From Chryseolinea sp. H1M3-3 (lineage in GTDB: Bacteria; Bacteroidota; Bacteroidia; Cytophagales; Cyclobacteriaceae): a stretch of 64,000 nt of DNA. Of the stretch, positions 1 to 9,628 are shown one piece after another. Below the pieces are notes generated by a model, which was not told where the DNA came from, did no database searches, and saw only the letters and a program-made list of their open reading frames with translations. Position 1 is the first letter of the stretch, and every line of letters starts with the position of its first letter. Location: NCBI RefSeq assembly GCF_029360725.1, contig NZ_JARKMY010000014.1, positions 1 through 64,000 on the forward strand. The letters are read 5' to 3'. The position numbers were made by a program, and so were the translations under genes.

Positions 1-1611
1 GTTGATGGATCCAATGGTCTGAATCAAGTCCACATTAGTTCTTACAAACTGACCGTTCTCAATGTTAATACTGAATACTCTCGATCCGGTGGTGTTGAAA
101 TAAATTTCTGCCAGGTGAAGATCCACTGCATACGTTCCGGAACTCGGTACCGGAATCGCGTAGGTGAAGTTTCCAAAACGTTCACTTTGATAAATCTGAT
201 CCTGGGTTGTATTGCTGATCGCGGATGTTGTAGAATATGGTGTTCCGCCTGTGAAGTATTGATCGGCTACCCAAGCTTCTCCTCCAAAATTTTGTGCCCC
301 TCCACCACTGTTAATCCTGATAACATTCACCAACTGCGGCGTGCCTGATGAAGTAACTGTCAACTGGAATACATCTTCTACAAATGCATTGCTTGCATTG
401 GTTGCTCTTAAGGTAATCATGCCTGTCCCAGTTGTGCCGCTCAGTGTAAATGTTAACTGACTTCCGACGATTTGGGTATTGCTGACTAAGGCTGCATTTG
501 TATTGTTCGGTACAGTGAATGTCAGATTGTTTACTCCTCCATTATCGCTGAAAACTTGACCCAAGTTTACAACGATACCGGTTTGTGTTGAAGGTATGTT
601 TTGATCTGGATAAGCCTGTGCAACAACGGGTGGTGTATTGGCAACAGTGCCATATACAGCGAAAGCCATTGTATTATTTTCACCACCGCTACCGGAAGTC
701 GAAGAACCGGCACAGAGGTACACACTATTATTAAAAAATATTGATTGCGTACCATGACGGCCTGCATTCAATGCAGTTTTGGTCGTCCATAAATTAGTAG
801 TTACACTGTAGGATTCAACAGCAGTCAACGCATTGCCGGTATAATCAACCTCACCACCTGCTACAATTAGTTCGTTATTAACTGCAAATACAGCAGCTCC
901 GCCTCTGGGTGTGGGTATCTGTGAAGGCGTTGACCAGGTACCCGCCTGTATATCGTAAACATCAACGTTACTAACAGTATTCGATGCGGGATTTGGTTGA
1001 CTGGTACGTCTCCCACCTGCGCAATAGATTTTACCATTGATCAGCGCTGCATGGAAATGGTCTCGGGCTTCTGGCGCGTTAGCAAGTTGGCTCCATGTTC
1101 CTGCAGCAGGATCAAATACATCAAGCCAAGGGACCCAGCCACTTCGGTGTCCGTTTTGTATTCCGCCAACGATGTAGAATTTATTATTGTAAACAACCAC
1201 TCCCGCAGATCCTCTTCTACGGGCAGCAGGAATAGAAGGTCCCTGAGACCATGCATTTGTCTGGGGGGTGTAAATGTAAATCCGATCAACAGGGACCTCG
1301 TCAGGATAACCTCCTGTCATGGCACCGATTACATAAATGTTGTTTTGATAAACGACTGCCTGAAAATGATGCAGCTCAACAGGCACTGGTGCACCCGCCG
1401 TCCAAATGCGTGTAACGGGATCAAAAATATTGACGCTTTGGATTCCGCGTCCCCCAACGAGATAGAATTTTCCACCAACTTCTACAAAGCCATTTTCATG
1501 TCTTTGAAGTGGAGCGCTGCCATTTGCATATTGCACAGCTTGCCACGTTTGACCATGCGCCGCCTCCCAGGATAGTAAAATTACTACAATGCATCCAAAG
1601 AATAATTTCAT
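1..1611 (-). CDS. Secreted Kelch-repeat protein with Ig-like and malectin-like domains (3' end cut by window)
   Basis: The reading frame stays open from an ATG at 1611 to the window edge, giving 537 residues without a stop. Residues 1-20 form a signal peptide ending near AAHG. Residues about 25-325 hold repeated Kelch blades, with motifs such as YLVGGRG, FYIVGGIQNG, IYCAGGRR and LIVAGGEVD and paired W/Y positions, which predict a beta-propeller. About 330-420 resembles a cadherin/Ig-like module (TPPVVAQAYPDQ). From about 425 the sequence (INSGGG, DLHLAEIYF, VFSINIENG) matches the start of a malectin-like carbohydrate-binding domain. Family knowledge suggests an extracellular or surface sugar-binding protein, possibly T9SS-exported, but the C-terminus lies outside the window. 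No ligand can be named. Confidence 0.8.
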   Translation of the reverse strand, partial: MKLFFGCIVVILLSWEAAHGQTWQAVQYANGSAPLQRHENGFVEVGGKFYLVGGRGIQSVNIFDPVTRIWTAGAPVPVELHHFQAVVYQNNIYVIGAMTGGYPDEVPVDRIYIYTPQTNAWSQGPSIPAARRRGSAGVVVYNNKFYIVGGIQNGHRSGWVPWLDVFDPAAGTWSQLANAPEARDHFHAALINGKIYCAGGRRTSQPNPASNTVSNVDVYDIQAGTWSTPSQIPTPRGGAAVFAVNNELIVAGGEVDYTGNALTAVESYSVTTNLWTTKTALNAGRHGTQSIFFNNSVYLCAGSSTSGSGGENNTMAFAVYGTVANTPPVVAQAYPDQNIPSTQTGIVVNLGQVFSDNGGVNNLTFTVPNNTNAALVSNTQIVGSQLTFTLSGTTGTGMITLRATNASNAFVEDVFQLTVTSSGTPQLVNVIRINSGGGAQNFGGEAWVADQYFTGGTPYSTTSAISNTTQDQIYQSERFGNFTYAIPVPSSGTYAVDLHLAEIYFNTTGSRVFSINIENGQFVRTNVDLIQTIGSIN

Positions 1612-1806
1612 TTGGACTTAGGGTTAAAGATAAGTTTACAACTTAGCAAGTGATCGTGAGGCCATCAATGACCAAAATCACAGTATTGCAAAACTTAAAT
1701 CACATGCGAGCGGAAAAGTAACTAAGGGTTATGTCTTGAAGCTTTAGAGGTGCTGATCCTTATATGCAGATCTTTGCTTGTGACTTTCAACTTTCCATTG
1801 TCTTTA

Positions 1807-2379
1807 TCACGTTGCCCAGCTCTTCCCGTTGCCAGCCTCACTTAAGGGAATACATCCCTTGTAGGCGCCAGGTACAGGACTATATTGCAGCACTTGGGTG
1901 GCCCCAGGTTCTGAAGTAAAAAAACCAAGCATCGTAAGCTCTTTTAATGTCAAAATGAAAGGGCGTTTTCCATTATCTTCTGCATTCACCGCGGCATCGT
2001 GGATTTTTTTCACAAAGGCAGTTTGTTCCTCCGCATCGAGTTCGATAAAAGAATCTCCATGTTCTTTCTTGGCCGCATCATCAAATTCCTGCAGACCTTT
2101 TTTGAAACTCTCCTGATCTTCTTTTGTGAAACACTCATTCACGATCTGATCAATAAATCCGGGAACACCAACATCTTTTGCGCCCGGAGTATCTGTTTTA
2201 GGAATAATTATTTCCGATACCTGTGTTATGAGTGAGCCTTGTTCAGGAGATAAGAAAACAGGTTTCCAGTCAATCGTTGGCTTAGCTGTACAACCTTTCA
2301 ATATACCTAAAATAGCCGGAGCAGAAACGGCTCCACCCATGAGCCAAGCGGTACGTTTTAATGCTTCTCTACGATCCAT
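1807..2379 (-). CDS. Gluconate 2-dehydrogenase subunit 3 family protein
   Basis: A 190-residue protein whose N-terminus (DRREALKR, then a hydrophobic stretch) looks like a twin-arginine export signal. A Cys at about residue 30 (ILKGC) could be lipidated. The body contains PKTDTPGAKDVGVPGFID, typical of the small gamma-type subunit that accompanies membrane or periplasmic GMC dehydrogenases. It lies 21 bases downstream of the GMC oxidoreductase gene on the same strand, so the two are probably co-transcribed and form a complex. In the known gluconate dehydrogenase the third partner is a cytochrome c, and none is encoded next to this pair. The substrate is unknown. Confidence 0.85.
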   Translation of the reverse strand: MDRREALKRTAWLMGGAVSAPAILGILKGCTAKPTIDWKPVFLSPEQGSLITQVSEIIIPKTDTPGAKDVGVPGFIDQIVNECFTKEDQESFKKGLQEFDDAAKKEHGDSFIELDAEEQTAFVKKIHDAAVNAEDNGKRPFILTLKELTMLGFFTSEPGATQVLQYSPVPGAYKGCIPLSEAGNGKSWAT

Positions 2380-2400
2380 AATATTTTTTATAATTATTCC

Positions 2401-4104
2401 TTAAATGTTTCTTTTCTTTAATTCATTCACAGCATGGTCGACTGCCCTAGCCGTAAACGCCATATAGCCTAACGATGGATTCTGACAACCCGCAGAAGTC
2501 ATGAATGAACCATCCGTAACAAATACATTTTTGCAAGCATGCACCTGATTGAATTTATTAAGAACGGAAGTCTTAGGATCTTTTCCCATACGGGCTGTAC
2601 CCATTTCGTGAATACCTAATCCAATACCAATTTCTCTGTCATAGGTTTGTACGTTCTTAAAACCTGCAGCATCCAGCATCTCAGCGGCATCGTTTGCCAT
2701 GTCTTTGCGCATCTTCAATTCATTATCGCGCAACACTGCATCAAATGTGAGTGTAGGCAGACCGTGTTTGTCTTTAAGTTCTTTGTTCAGTGTTACCTTG
2801 TTATCATGGTAAGGGAGAATTTCCCCGAACCCACCCATTCCTACAGACCACTTGCCTGGTTTGGCGGCGGCAGCTTTCAGATCAGCACCAAAGCTTAATT
2901 CCTTCACCATGTTCGACCATCCCTGACGGCTTGCTCCACCCTGGTATCCAAATCCTCGAATGTAGTCGCGTTTATCGTTGCCGATGTTTCGATAACGAGG
3001 GATGTACATACCATTGGCACGTCTTCCAAAATAGTATTGATCTTCGAAACCTTCAACTTCAGCGCTCGCACCAACGCTCAAGTGGTGATCCATGATATTG
3101 CGACCTAGTTCACCACTGTCATTTCCAAAACCATTTGGAAAACGATTTGAAATTGAATTCAACATGATAAATGTGGAACCAAATGTAGAGGCGCACAGGA
3201 AAATTACGTTTGCAAAATATTCTACTTGCTGCCCTGATTCGGCATCGAGCACTTTCACGCCTGTTGCTTTACCTTTCTGTTCATCGTATATCAACTCATA
3301 CACAATTGAATTCGGTCGCAGCGTCATGTTACCGGTTTTCTCAGCCGCCGGTAATGTGGATGAATTACTGCTGAAGTATGCACCATAAGGACAGCCGCGG
3401 GAACACATATTTCGATATTGACACGTGCCACGTTGAGGACTATGTGGAAGGGGCGCAGTTGCATTGGCAGTTCTCCCTATAGTAATGAGTCTTCCTAATT
3501 TATCCTTAACAGCTTTTTTCAACTCAATCTCAACGCAATTCAACTCCATCGGGGGTAAGAATTTACCGTCCGGTAGGTTCGGAAGATTTTCAACTTGTCC
3601 GCTTACACCAATAAATGACTCTACATAATCATACCAGGGCGCAAGCTCATTATAACGCACGGGCCAATCAACTGCAATACCATCTTTGGCGTTGGCTTCA
3701 AAATCCATTTCACTAAAACGATAGCTCTGACGGCCCCACATCAACGATCTTCCACCCACGTGATAACCTCTCATCCAATCAAACCGGTTTACTTCGGTAT
3801 ATGGATTTTCTAAATCGTTAACAAACCAATGCTTCGTTTCTTGCCTTACTGTATAACCCGTTCTCGCTTGTTTACCTTGTTTTTGGAGATCCTCTTGCGT
3901 CGGTCTACCCGCGTTCTCAAATTCCCATGGATTCTTTGTTGCTGTCGGATAATCCGGATGCTTAACCATGCGCCCGCGTTCCAACACCAATGTTTTTAAC
4001 CCCTTCTCTGTAAGTTCCTTCGCGGCCCATCCTCCACTGATTCCAGTACCTACTACAATTGCATCATAGGTATTTTGCTTTTCGGCGTCTAAATTCAGAT
4101 TCAT
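2401..4104 (-). CDS. GMC family oxidoreductase (FAD-dependent, probable alcohol/sugar dehydrogenase)
   Basis: 567 residues, the usual length for gluconate-dehydrogenase-type GMC flavoproteins. Near the N-terminus VVGTGISGGWAAKEL is the ADP-binding fold for FAD, followed by LVLERG. The segment GYHVGGRSLMWGRQSYR matches the flavin-contacting region. Near the C-terminus IHEMGTARMG supplies the likely catalytic His, and CQNPSLGYMAFTARA is the conserved closing motif. CQYRNMCSRGCPYGA is a Cys-rich insert seen in this subfamily. There is no obvious signal peptide of its own, so export could occur with the Tat-signal-bearing small subunit encoded just downstream (inference). The reaction is probably oxidation of a sugar or alcohol with electrons passed to a membrane acceptor. 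Confidence 0.88.
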   Translation of the reverse strand: MNLNLDAEKQNTYDAIVVGTGISGGWAAKELTEKGLKTLVLERGRMVKHPDYPTATKNPWEFENAGRPTQEDLQKQGKQARTGYTVRQETKHWFVNDLENPYTEVNRFDWMRGYHVGGRSLMWGRQSYRFSEMDFEANAKDGIAVDWPVRYNELAPWYDYVESFIGVSGQVENLPNLPDGKFLPPMELNCVEIELKKAVKDKLGRLITIGRTANATAPLPHSPQRGTCQYRNMCSRGCPYGAYFSSNSSTLPAAEKTGNMTLRPNSIVYELIYDEQKGKATGVKVLDAESGQQVEYFANVIFLCASTFGSTFIMLNSISNRFPNGFGNDSGELGRNIMDHHLSVGASAEVEGFEDQYYFGRRANGMYIPRYRNIGNDKRDYIRGFGYQGGASRQGWSNMVKELSFGADLKAAAAKPGKWSVGMGGFGEILPYHDNKVTLNKELKDKHGLPTLTFDAVLRDNELKMRKDMANDAAEMLDAAGFKNVQTYDREIGIGLGIHEMGTARMGKDPKTSVLNKFNQVHACKNVFVTDGSFMTSAGCQNPSLGYMAFTARAVDHAVNELKKRNI

Positions 4105-4216
4105 TGAAATTAAATTTGTCTAAAATTATACTATTCAATCGATTTCCGCAGCAATTTCTTTGATCGGCGAAAATTAATTATCGTGTGTTTGTGTCTCTCT
4201 CGAAAGGCCTTCGTTT

Positions 4217-6088
4217 TTACATGTGCTCTGCTAGTTCCAACCATCTATTTGTCTTTTCCTCAATGGTTTTTGTTAATTCTAAGATTTCCTGGGACCATTT
4301 TTGAATTTGTTGATGATCGGTAGATCCGTTGGCGAAAGATTGGGTCAATACCTCCTTTTTTTTCTCAAGTTCAGCTATCTCTCCCTGTAGTTTTTCATAT
4401 TCCTGCTTCTCTTTAAAACTGGGTTTCCTTTTCGCATCCGCTACAGGTAGCTTGACGGGTGGTGGAACTTCTTTGAGCAGGGGCGTCGCTGTTTTTTGTA
4501 ATTCATTTTCTTCCAGCCAACTTCTGTAATCCGAATAATTGCCGTTGAAAAGCCTGATCTTCCCATCACCTTCGAATACAAAAAGCTGATCCACGAGGTG
4601 GTCCATAAAATATCGATCATGCGACACCAATAAAAGACATCCGGAGAATTTTTCGAGAAAATCTTCCAAGACATTTAATGTATCAATATCAAAATCATTT
4701 GTTGGCTCATCAAGAATTAAAAAATTAGGATTTGTTACCAAAAGCTTAAGCAACTGTAAACGTTTTTTTTCACCACCACTTAATTTGCTGATATAGTTGT
4801 ACTGCTTCTCGGGCGGAAATAAAAATATATCCAGGAACTTGGAGGCCGAAACTTGCGATCCGTCAGAAAGTGTGATGAATTCTGCGATCTCCTTTACCTC
4901 TTCGATTATTCGATTTGCGGGATTAAGTCCGACAGATTCCTGTTTAAAATATCCAAATTTCGTGGTGACCCCGGGTTGAACAAATCCTTTGTCAGGTTTG
5001 GTTTTGCCGGTGAGCATGTCCAGAAAAGTCGATTTTCCAATTCCATTCTTACCCACAACACCAATGCGATCATTCTTTTTAAACACATAGGAGAAATCAT
5101 CAACGATTTTCATCTCCCCGTATTTTTTTGAGATATGTTCAACCTCCATGATTTTTCCACCTTGACGAGCTTCCTTTATTTCTAGTTCGAGCTTATCTTT
5201 TTTCAAATTCTGAGAAGCTTTCTTCTCTAATTCATGGTAGGCTTCAATCCGATATTTTGCTTTTGTGCCGCGTGCTTTCGGCTGACGGCGCATCCATTCG
5301 AGTTCCTTTTTCAATAGATTCCTGGCTTTGGTCACTTCTATTTTCAAAAGTTCCTCGCGTGCAGCCTTCTTTTCCAGGAAGTAAGCATATTTTCCTTTGT
5401 ATCGGAACAACTGGCCACGATCCAATTCCACAATTTCAGTAACAACATTGTCGAGAAAATAGCGATCGTGGGTTACCATGATCAGCGTGATATTTTGTCC
5501 TGATAGATAATTCTCAAGCCATTCAATAGCCGATAAATCCAGGTGATTGGTAGGCTCATCCATGATGATGAGATCTGGTTCCAACAGCAATAGCTGCGCA
5601 AGAAATATTCGTTTCTTCTGACCACCGGATAACTCTCCAAATTTCTTGTCAATGTCGGGAACACCAAGCTTTTCGATTACCTCGTGAACCTTGTTTTCAT
5701 AGTCCCAGGCATTGAGTTCTTCCATTTTCTCTAATACGGCCTGCATGCGGTCGCCAGACGTCTCGGGATGATGAATACAATCTTCATACTCCTTAACAAC
5801 TTTTGCTATCTCATTAGTGTCACTAAACAGAACATCCTTCACGGTAAGATTCTCATCGATCACAGGCTGCTGCGTGAGATAACCCATCCGGATCCCCTGC
5901 CGAACACTGACAGAACCAGCATCAGGTTGTATTTCCCCTGTTAAAATTTTCAATAAGGTGGATTTACCTACACCATTATTTCCGACTAAAGCAAGTTTCT
6001 CGCCCTGCGAAATTCCGAGTGATACATCTTTAAAAAGCCAACGATCATTATAGGTTTTGGCGACTAATTCAGCTGATAAGTAATTCAA
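4217..6088 (-). CDS. ABC-F family ATPase (duplicated ATP-binding cassettes, Uup-like)
   Basis: About 623 residues with two ABC cassettes and no membrane segments, as in ABC-F translation factors. Cassette 1 has GNNGVGKST, signature LSGGQKKR and Walker B LLLEPDLIIMDEPTNHLD. Cassette 2 has GKNGIGKST, LSGGEKKR and LILDEPTNDFD. The linker between them is rich in charged residues, and a C-terminal coiled coil (about the last 80 residues) resembles Uup. I chose TTG at 6088 because family members begin close to NYLSAE, and because a Bacteroidota -7 element lies just upstream. A longer frame reaching TTG at 6142 would start upstream of that promoter. These proteins act on ribosomes; Uup is linked to stability of tandem repeats. 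The exact subtype is uncertain. Confidence 0.85.
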   Translation of the reverse strand: MNYLSAELVAKTYNDRWLFKDVSLGISQGEKLALVGNNGVGKSTLLKILTGEIQPDAGSVSVRQGIRMGYLTQQPVIDENLTVKDVLFSDTNEIAKVVKEYEDCIHHPETSGDRMQAVLEKMEELNAWDYENKVHEVIEKLGVPDIDKKFGELSGGQKKRIFLAQLLLLEPDLIIMDEPTNHLDLSAIEWLENYLSGQNITLIMVTHDRYFLDNVVTEIVELDRGQLFRYKGKYAYFLEKKAAREELLKIEVTKARNLLKKELEWMRRQPKARGTKAKYRIEAYHELEKKASQNLKKDKLELEIKEARQGGKIMEVEHISKKYGEMKIVDDFSYVFKKNDRIGVVGKNGIGKSTFLDMLTGKTKPDKGFVQPGVTTKFGYFKQESVGLNPANRIIEEVKEIAEFITLSDGSQVSASKFLDIFLFPPEKQYNYISKLSGGEKKRLQLLKLLVTNPNFLILDEPTNDFDIDTLNVLEDFLEKFSGCLLLVSHDRYFMDHLVDQLFVFEGDGKIRLFNGNYSDYRSWLEENELQKTATPLLKEVPPPVKLPVADAKRKPSFKEKQEYEKLQGEIAELEKKKEVLTQSFANGSTDHQQIQKWSQEILELTKTIEEKTNRWLELAEHM

Positions 6089-6105
6089 AGCGTTTTTTTT
6101 GCCCA

Positions 6106-6136
6106 CAAATCTAAGATTATGATCTGTGGGATTAAA
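6106..6136 (-). promoter_or_regulatory. Probable promoter of the ABC-F gene
   Basis: On the minus strand TAGATTTG matches the Bacteroidota -7 consensus TAnnTTTG exactly. It is preceded by a 20-base spacer and a TTT at the -33 position. It lies 17 bases upstream of the TTG codon at 6088, which supports that start over the longer frame. Confidence 0.5.
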
Positions 6137-6183
6137 GCTCAACGGGTTAAAAGTTACAAGGTTAGCAGTTGGCGTCGTTGGTA

Positions 6184-8745
6184 TTATCCTTCCTTTCTTA
6201 GGACTTGTAGTGGCGGTGTATTGATCACTTCCCTGGAATTAAACCATCCGATAAGCATCGTCAGCACGACAACGCCGAAACCAATGATTAACAATTCCTT
6301 CCAGTCAAAAGCGAAGGTAATTTCAAAGAAGAATTTAGCAAGCAAAAAGCCGCTGCCCAACGACAGCAGTATTCCAGTTAAAGCAGAAAATAAACCCAGC
6401 CATGCATATTCAATCAAGGTTATCTTGATGATCTGTCGGGTTCGAGCCCCGATCGTCCGGAGCAAAACATTTTCCTTGATGCGCAGAAACTTGCTGTTGA
6501 TCACAGCACCGGCCAGCACAACAAGTCCGGTAACAATACTAAACAACGCAAGAAATCGAATCACTAATCCTAATTTATTAAACAAGTCGTTCACCGTGCT
6601 TAAGATAAGTCGCAGGTCAATCAAAGAGACATTCGGAAATTGCATGACCAATTGATGCTGGAAATTATTCGCTTGTTGCTGATCGTTTATGCGTGTAGCG
6701 GTTACGAAAATTTGAGGTGCTTCTTCCAACGTGCCTGTAGGAAAAACGAAAATGAAGTTTGGCGGATCTTTTGGCCAGTCTACTTTCCGGATGCCTGAAA
6801 TTCTTGCAGCCATGGGCACACCTTGTACATCAAACACAATTGAATCACCAATGGTCGCATTAAGATTTTCCTCCATGCCTTCCGAGATGGTTACCCAAAT
6901 AGAATCACCAGATTTGTGTTGCAATTCGCCTTTCACCAACTCTTCGGAATGATGTAAAGTATCCCGGTAGGTAACACGGTACTCACGGGTCAAAGACCAA
7001 TTCGGAATTTTATCGGTGGTATCTTTTTGAAGCGCTTCTACTGTTCTTCCTTTTACCTCACTGATCCGGCATGTAACAATAGGAACTACCTGATTTACCT
7101 TGAGTTTGTTTTCTTCCATCAATTTGATGACGCCAGCACGTTGTCCAGGTTGAATATCAAAAAGGATGGTATTTGATTGATTTTCCTGTCCTGTAAATTC
7201 TACTTGCCCAAGCATGCTTTGCTCAATGATATTCAAAGTGGAAATGATAAATGCACCAAGGCCGATTGTAACCAGCAGCACACGTGTTTGATTGTTTGGC
7301 CGGAACAAACTGGAGAGTGAATGCCTAAGAATAAATCCTGCGTTATTTGGGAAAAATCGTTTCACCAGGTACAACAATAACATTGCTACCAAGGTAAGGC
7401 AGCCTAGGGCAGCCGTTAGGCCAAGGAAAAAGTAAGCACCTGTAAGTAAACTCTTTGTTTGAAGTGCAGCAAACCCCAGCGGAAAAAGAATGATCAGAAC
7501 AATCGCTGTTAGCTTGGCTTTTGAAAACCGTTGTTGTTTTGCAGGTGTTGCACGCAGAACAGTAAGCGGAGGTACAAATCGAACGGATATTAAAGGTAGT
7601 ATGGAGAACAACACGGATACCAATGTCCCGATGAGCAAACCAAGTAATAACGAGCTCCAGGACAATTCAAACCCGACATCAAATGGAATGAGATCTTTTA
7701 TAAAAAAAGGAAGGATCTGCTGAATTCCAACGCCTAGCAAAGAGCCTATAATACTTCCGACCATACCCAGTACAAAGATCTGAATGAAGAAGATATTGAA
7801 AGCTTGCCAACCGGAAGACCCAACACATCGAAGTACTGCAACTTCCTCACGTTTCTCGCGGGCATAAATGTGTACTGAACTCGCCACACCAATGCACCCT
7901 AGGATGAGTGCTACAAAAGCGAGCAGCGAGAAAAAACGATATACGGAAAGAAAACCTTTTCCAAGCCCTTCCTTTCGCCGTTCGACAGTTTCGTATGAAT
8001 GTCCATATTTCTTCAACAGCGGCTCCAGCGTTTTGACGGTTTCTTCCAGCTCCGCTTCATTTGAAGTCTTTAGAAACTTTTTATAGTTGACCCTGCTCCC
8101 ATACTGAACCAGACGGGTAGAGTCTAGTTCATTTAAAGAAATATAAACGGATGGTGTAAACGAGGCCATGATACCACCACCCCCGGGAATTTTTGAAACC
8201 GTTCCTGAAACGGTGAACACGGTATTGCCTATACGCAAAGAATCGCCAGAGCTGACTTCAAACTGACTTGCCAACGTTTCGTCTAACATGGCAAACTTTC
8301 CCTCCGACAATTTTTGATAGGCGTTGGTGGGAAGCGTTTCGATCTGACCATAAAATGGAAACGGACCTGATAACGCAACCAACCGAATTAAACGCGATTG
8401 ATTATTATTTAAGAATAAGACCATAGAGGCCATATCGGCTTCCGACGCTTGCTGAAGTTTTGTTGAATCAAATTGAGCCTGAAGCTCTTTACTGAATTTT
8501 TTATCTGAATTAATGACAAGGTCCGCACCCAATAATTCCTTTGCGTTCCGATTGATATCATTTTGCAATGTCTGATTCAGGGAATCCAGAGATACAACGG
8601 CAGCAATACCCGTGATGAGGGAAGTCATAAATAAAAACAGGCGGGAAAAATTATGACGGGCATCACGCCAGGCCATACGCCATACCCACCGGTCGCGGAA
8701 AATGGATTTGGTCTCCCGTTTAAGTTTGATAATGTATTCGATCAT
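6184..8745 (-). CDS. FtsX-like ABC transporter permease (YbbP type, two permease halves)
   Basis: 853 residues. A membrane segment near residues 36-56 follows a basic N-terminus. A periplasmic region (about 57-260) resembles the MacB core domain, and a first FtsX core has three helices at about 270-400. Two more helices at about 410-465, a second periplasmic domain (about 480-730) and a second FtsX core (about 740-845) follow. The end (NTPPLQVLRKE) mirrors the first core (VPPLTVLRATP), showing an internal duplication. Such proteins use a separate ATPase (YbbA-like) to extract lipids or lipoproteins from the inner membrane. No partner ATPase gene is adjacent, and the neighbouring ABC-F protein is not a plausible partner. 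The substrate is unknown. Confidence 0.82.
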   Translation of the reverse strand: MIEYIIKLKRETKSIFRDRWVWRMAWRDARHNFSRLFLFMTSLITGIAAVVSLDSLNQTLQNDINRNAKELLGADLVINSDKKFSKELQAQFDSTKLQQASEADMASMVLFLNNNQSRLIRLVALSGPFPFYGQIETLPTNAYQKLSEGKFAMLDETLASQFEVSSGDSLRIGNTVFTVSGTVSKIPGGGGIMASFTPSVYISLNELDSTRLVQYGSRVNYKKFLKTSNEAELEETVKTLEPLLKKYGHSYETVERRKEGLGKGFLSVYRFFSLLAFVALILGCIGVASSVHIYAREKREEVAVLRCVGSSGWQAFNIFFIQIFVLGMVGSIIGSLLGVGIQQILPFFIKDLIPFDVGFELSWSSLLLGLLIGTLVSVLFSILPLISVRFVPPLTVLRATPAKQQRFSKAKLTAIVLIILFPLGFAALQTKSLLTGAYFFLGLTAALGCLTLVAMLLLYLVKRFFPNNAGFILRHSLSSLFRPNNQTRVLLVTIGLGAFIISTLNIIEQSMLGQVEFTGQENQSNTILFDIQPGQRAGVIKLMEENKLKVNQVVPIVTCRISEVKGRTVEALQKDTTDKIPNWSLTREYRVTYRDTLHHSEELVKGELQHKSGDSIWVTISEGMEENLNATIGDSIVFDVQGVPMAARISGIRKVDWPKDPPNFIFVFPTGTLEEAPQIFVTATRINDQQQANNFQHQLVMQFPNVSLIDLRLILSTVNDLFNKLGLVIRFLALFSIVTGLVVLAGAVINSKFLRIKENVLLRTIGARTRQIIKITLIEYAWLGLFSALTGILLSLGSGFLLAKFFFEITFAFDWKELLIIGFGVVVLTMLIGWFNSREVINTPPLQVLRKEG

Positions 8746-8868
8746 TGAATGCGTAATGGGTTACGGGCCTTGAACTGCAAGTAAAAGCGTCAGGTATTGG
8801 TTAAACTGATGAAGGATGATAATAGTTGCTCCGTAAAAGTAAGAAAGTATGAGAAATCCTGGATATGC

Positions 8869-9618
8869 CTAGGATGCGTCTTTGAGATTCTTTCCCGAGA
8901 CGGCAAAACAAAGTATGCCAGCGGCAATCCCGGCGTTTAGAGATTCTGCGTTGCCATACCGGGGAATCGTAATTTTCTGCGTAACAAATTTTTCAAGCGC
9001 TGGGTGAATGCCCTTCGATTCATTGCCAATAATGATTAAGCCTCCTTTGTCGAAGGTGACTTTGTGGATATCGGTGCCTTCAAGGTACGTTCCAAAGACA
9101 GGTATTTTTACTTTATATAGATATTCTGCCAGGTCAGTGTAATACATTTGTATGCGCGTAAATGAACCCATCGTGGCACTAATGACCTTCGGATTATAAA
9201 AATCGGCTGTTTCATTTGAGGCAATTATCTTCTTCATCCCAAACCAGTCGGCGGTGCGAATAATGGTTCCTAAATTGCCAGGGTCACGTATATCATCCAG
9301 AACCAGGGCGTATTCCTGGTGATCAACCGTCAATGCATCATTCATTTTTGTTTGCACCACCGCCAATGCAGTATCATTCGATTGAAATTCGCCCAATCCT
9401 TCCAAGTCCTTCTCATTCACTTCTATTAACTCATAGCCTTCGTTATGATCTACGGAGGACAAGAATGCCGGTGTGCCCAATAGTATTTTTACCTTAAAGT
9501 CGGAGGTTAGCAATTCTCGCACACTCTTTGCACCTTCCACGATAAAACATTGCTCCTGCTTCCGGTATTTTTTTATTTGCAGGGATTTGATAAACTTGAT
9601 TTTGGCTTTTGACAGCAT
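8869..9618 (-). CDS. TrmH/SpoU-family RNA 2'-O-methyltransferase
   Basis: 249 residues. The N-terminal about 100 residues (KFIKSLQIKKYRKQEQCFIVEG) form the small RNA-binding domain seen in RlmB/TsnR-like enzymes. The C-terminal SPOUT domain carries DDIRDPGNLGTIIRTADWFG (motif 1), IIGNESKGIHP (motif 2) and IPRYGNAESLNAGIAAGI (motif 3), which form the knotted S-adenosylmethionine site. It probably methylates a ribose in 23S rRNA, although the exact nucleotide cannot be read from sequence. The gene starts only 10 bases from the divergent tamL start, so both upstream regions must extend into the opposite coding sequence. Confidence 0.88.
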   Translation of the reverse strand: MLSKAKIKFIKSLQIKKYRKQEQCFIVEGAKSVRELLTSDFKVKILLGTPAFLSSVDHNEGYELIEVNEKDLEGLGEFQSNDTALAVVQTKMNDALTVDHQEYALVLDDIRDPGNLGTIIRTADWFGMKKIIASNETADFYNPKVISATMGSFTRIQMYYTDLAEYLYKVKIPVFGTYLEGTDIHKVTFDKGGLIIIGNESKGIHPALEKFVTQKITIPRYGNAESLNAGIAAGILCFAVSGKNLKDAS

Positions 9619-9628
9619 GCTTTGACGC

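Noticed and set aside
6089-6142. A longer start (TTG at 6142) for the ABC-F gene.
   Set aside because: It would begin upstream of the predicted promoter and add 18 residues that are not part of the family's N-terminus.
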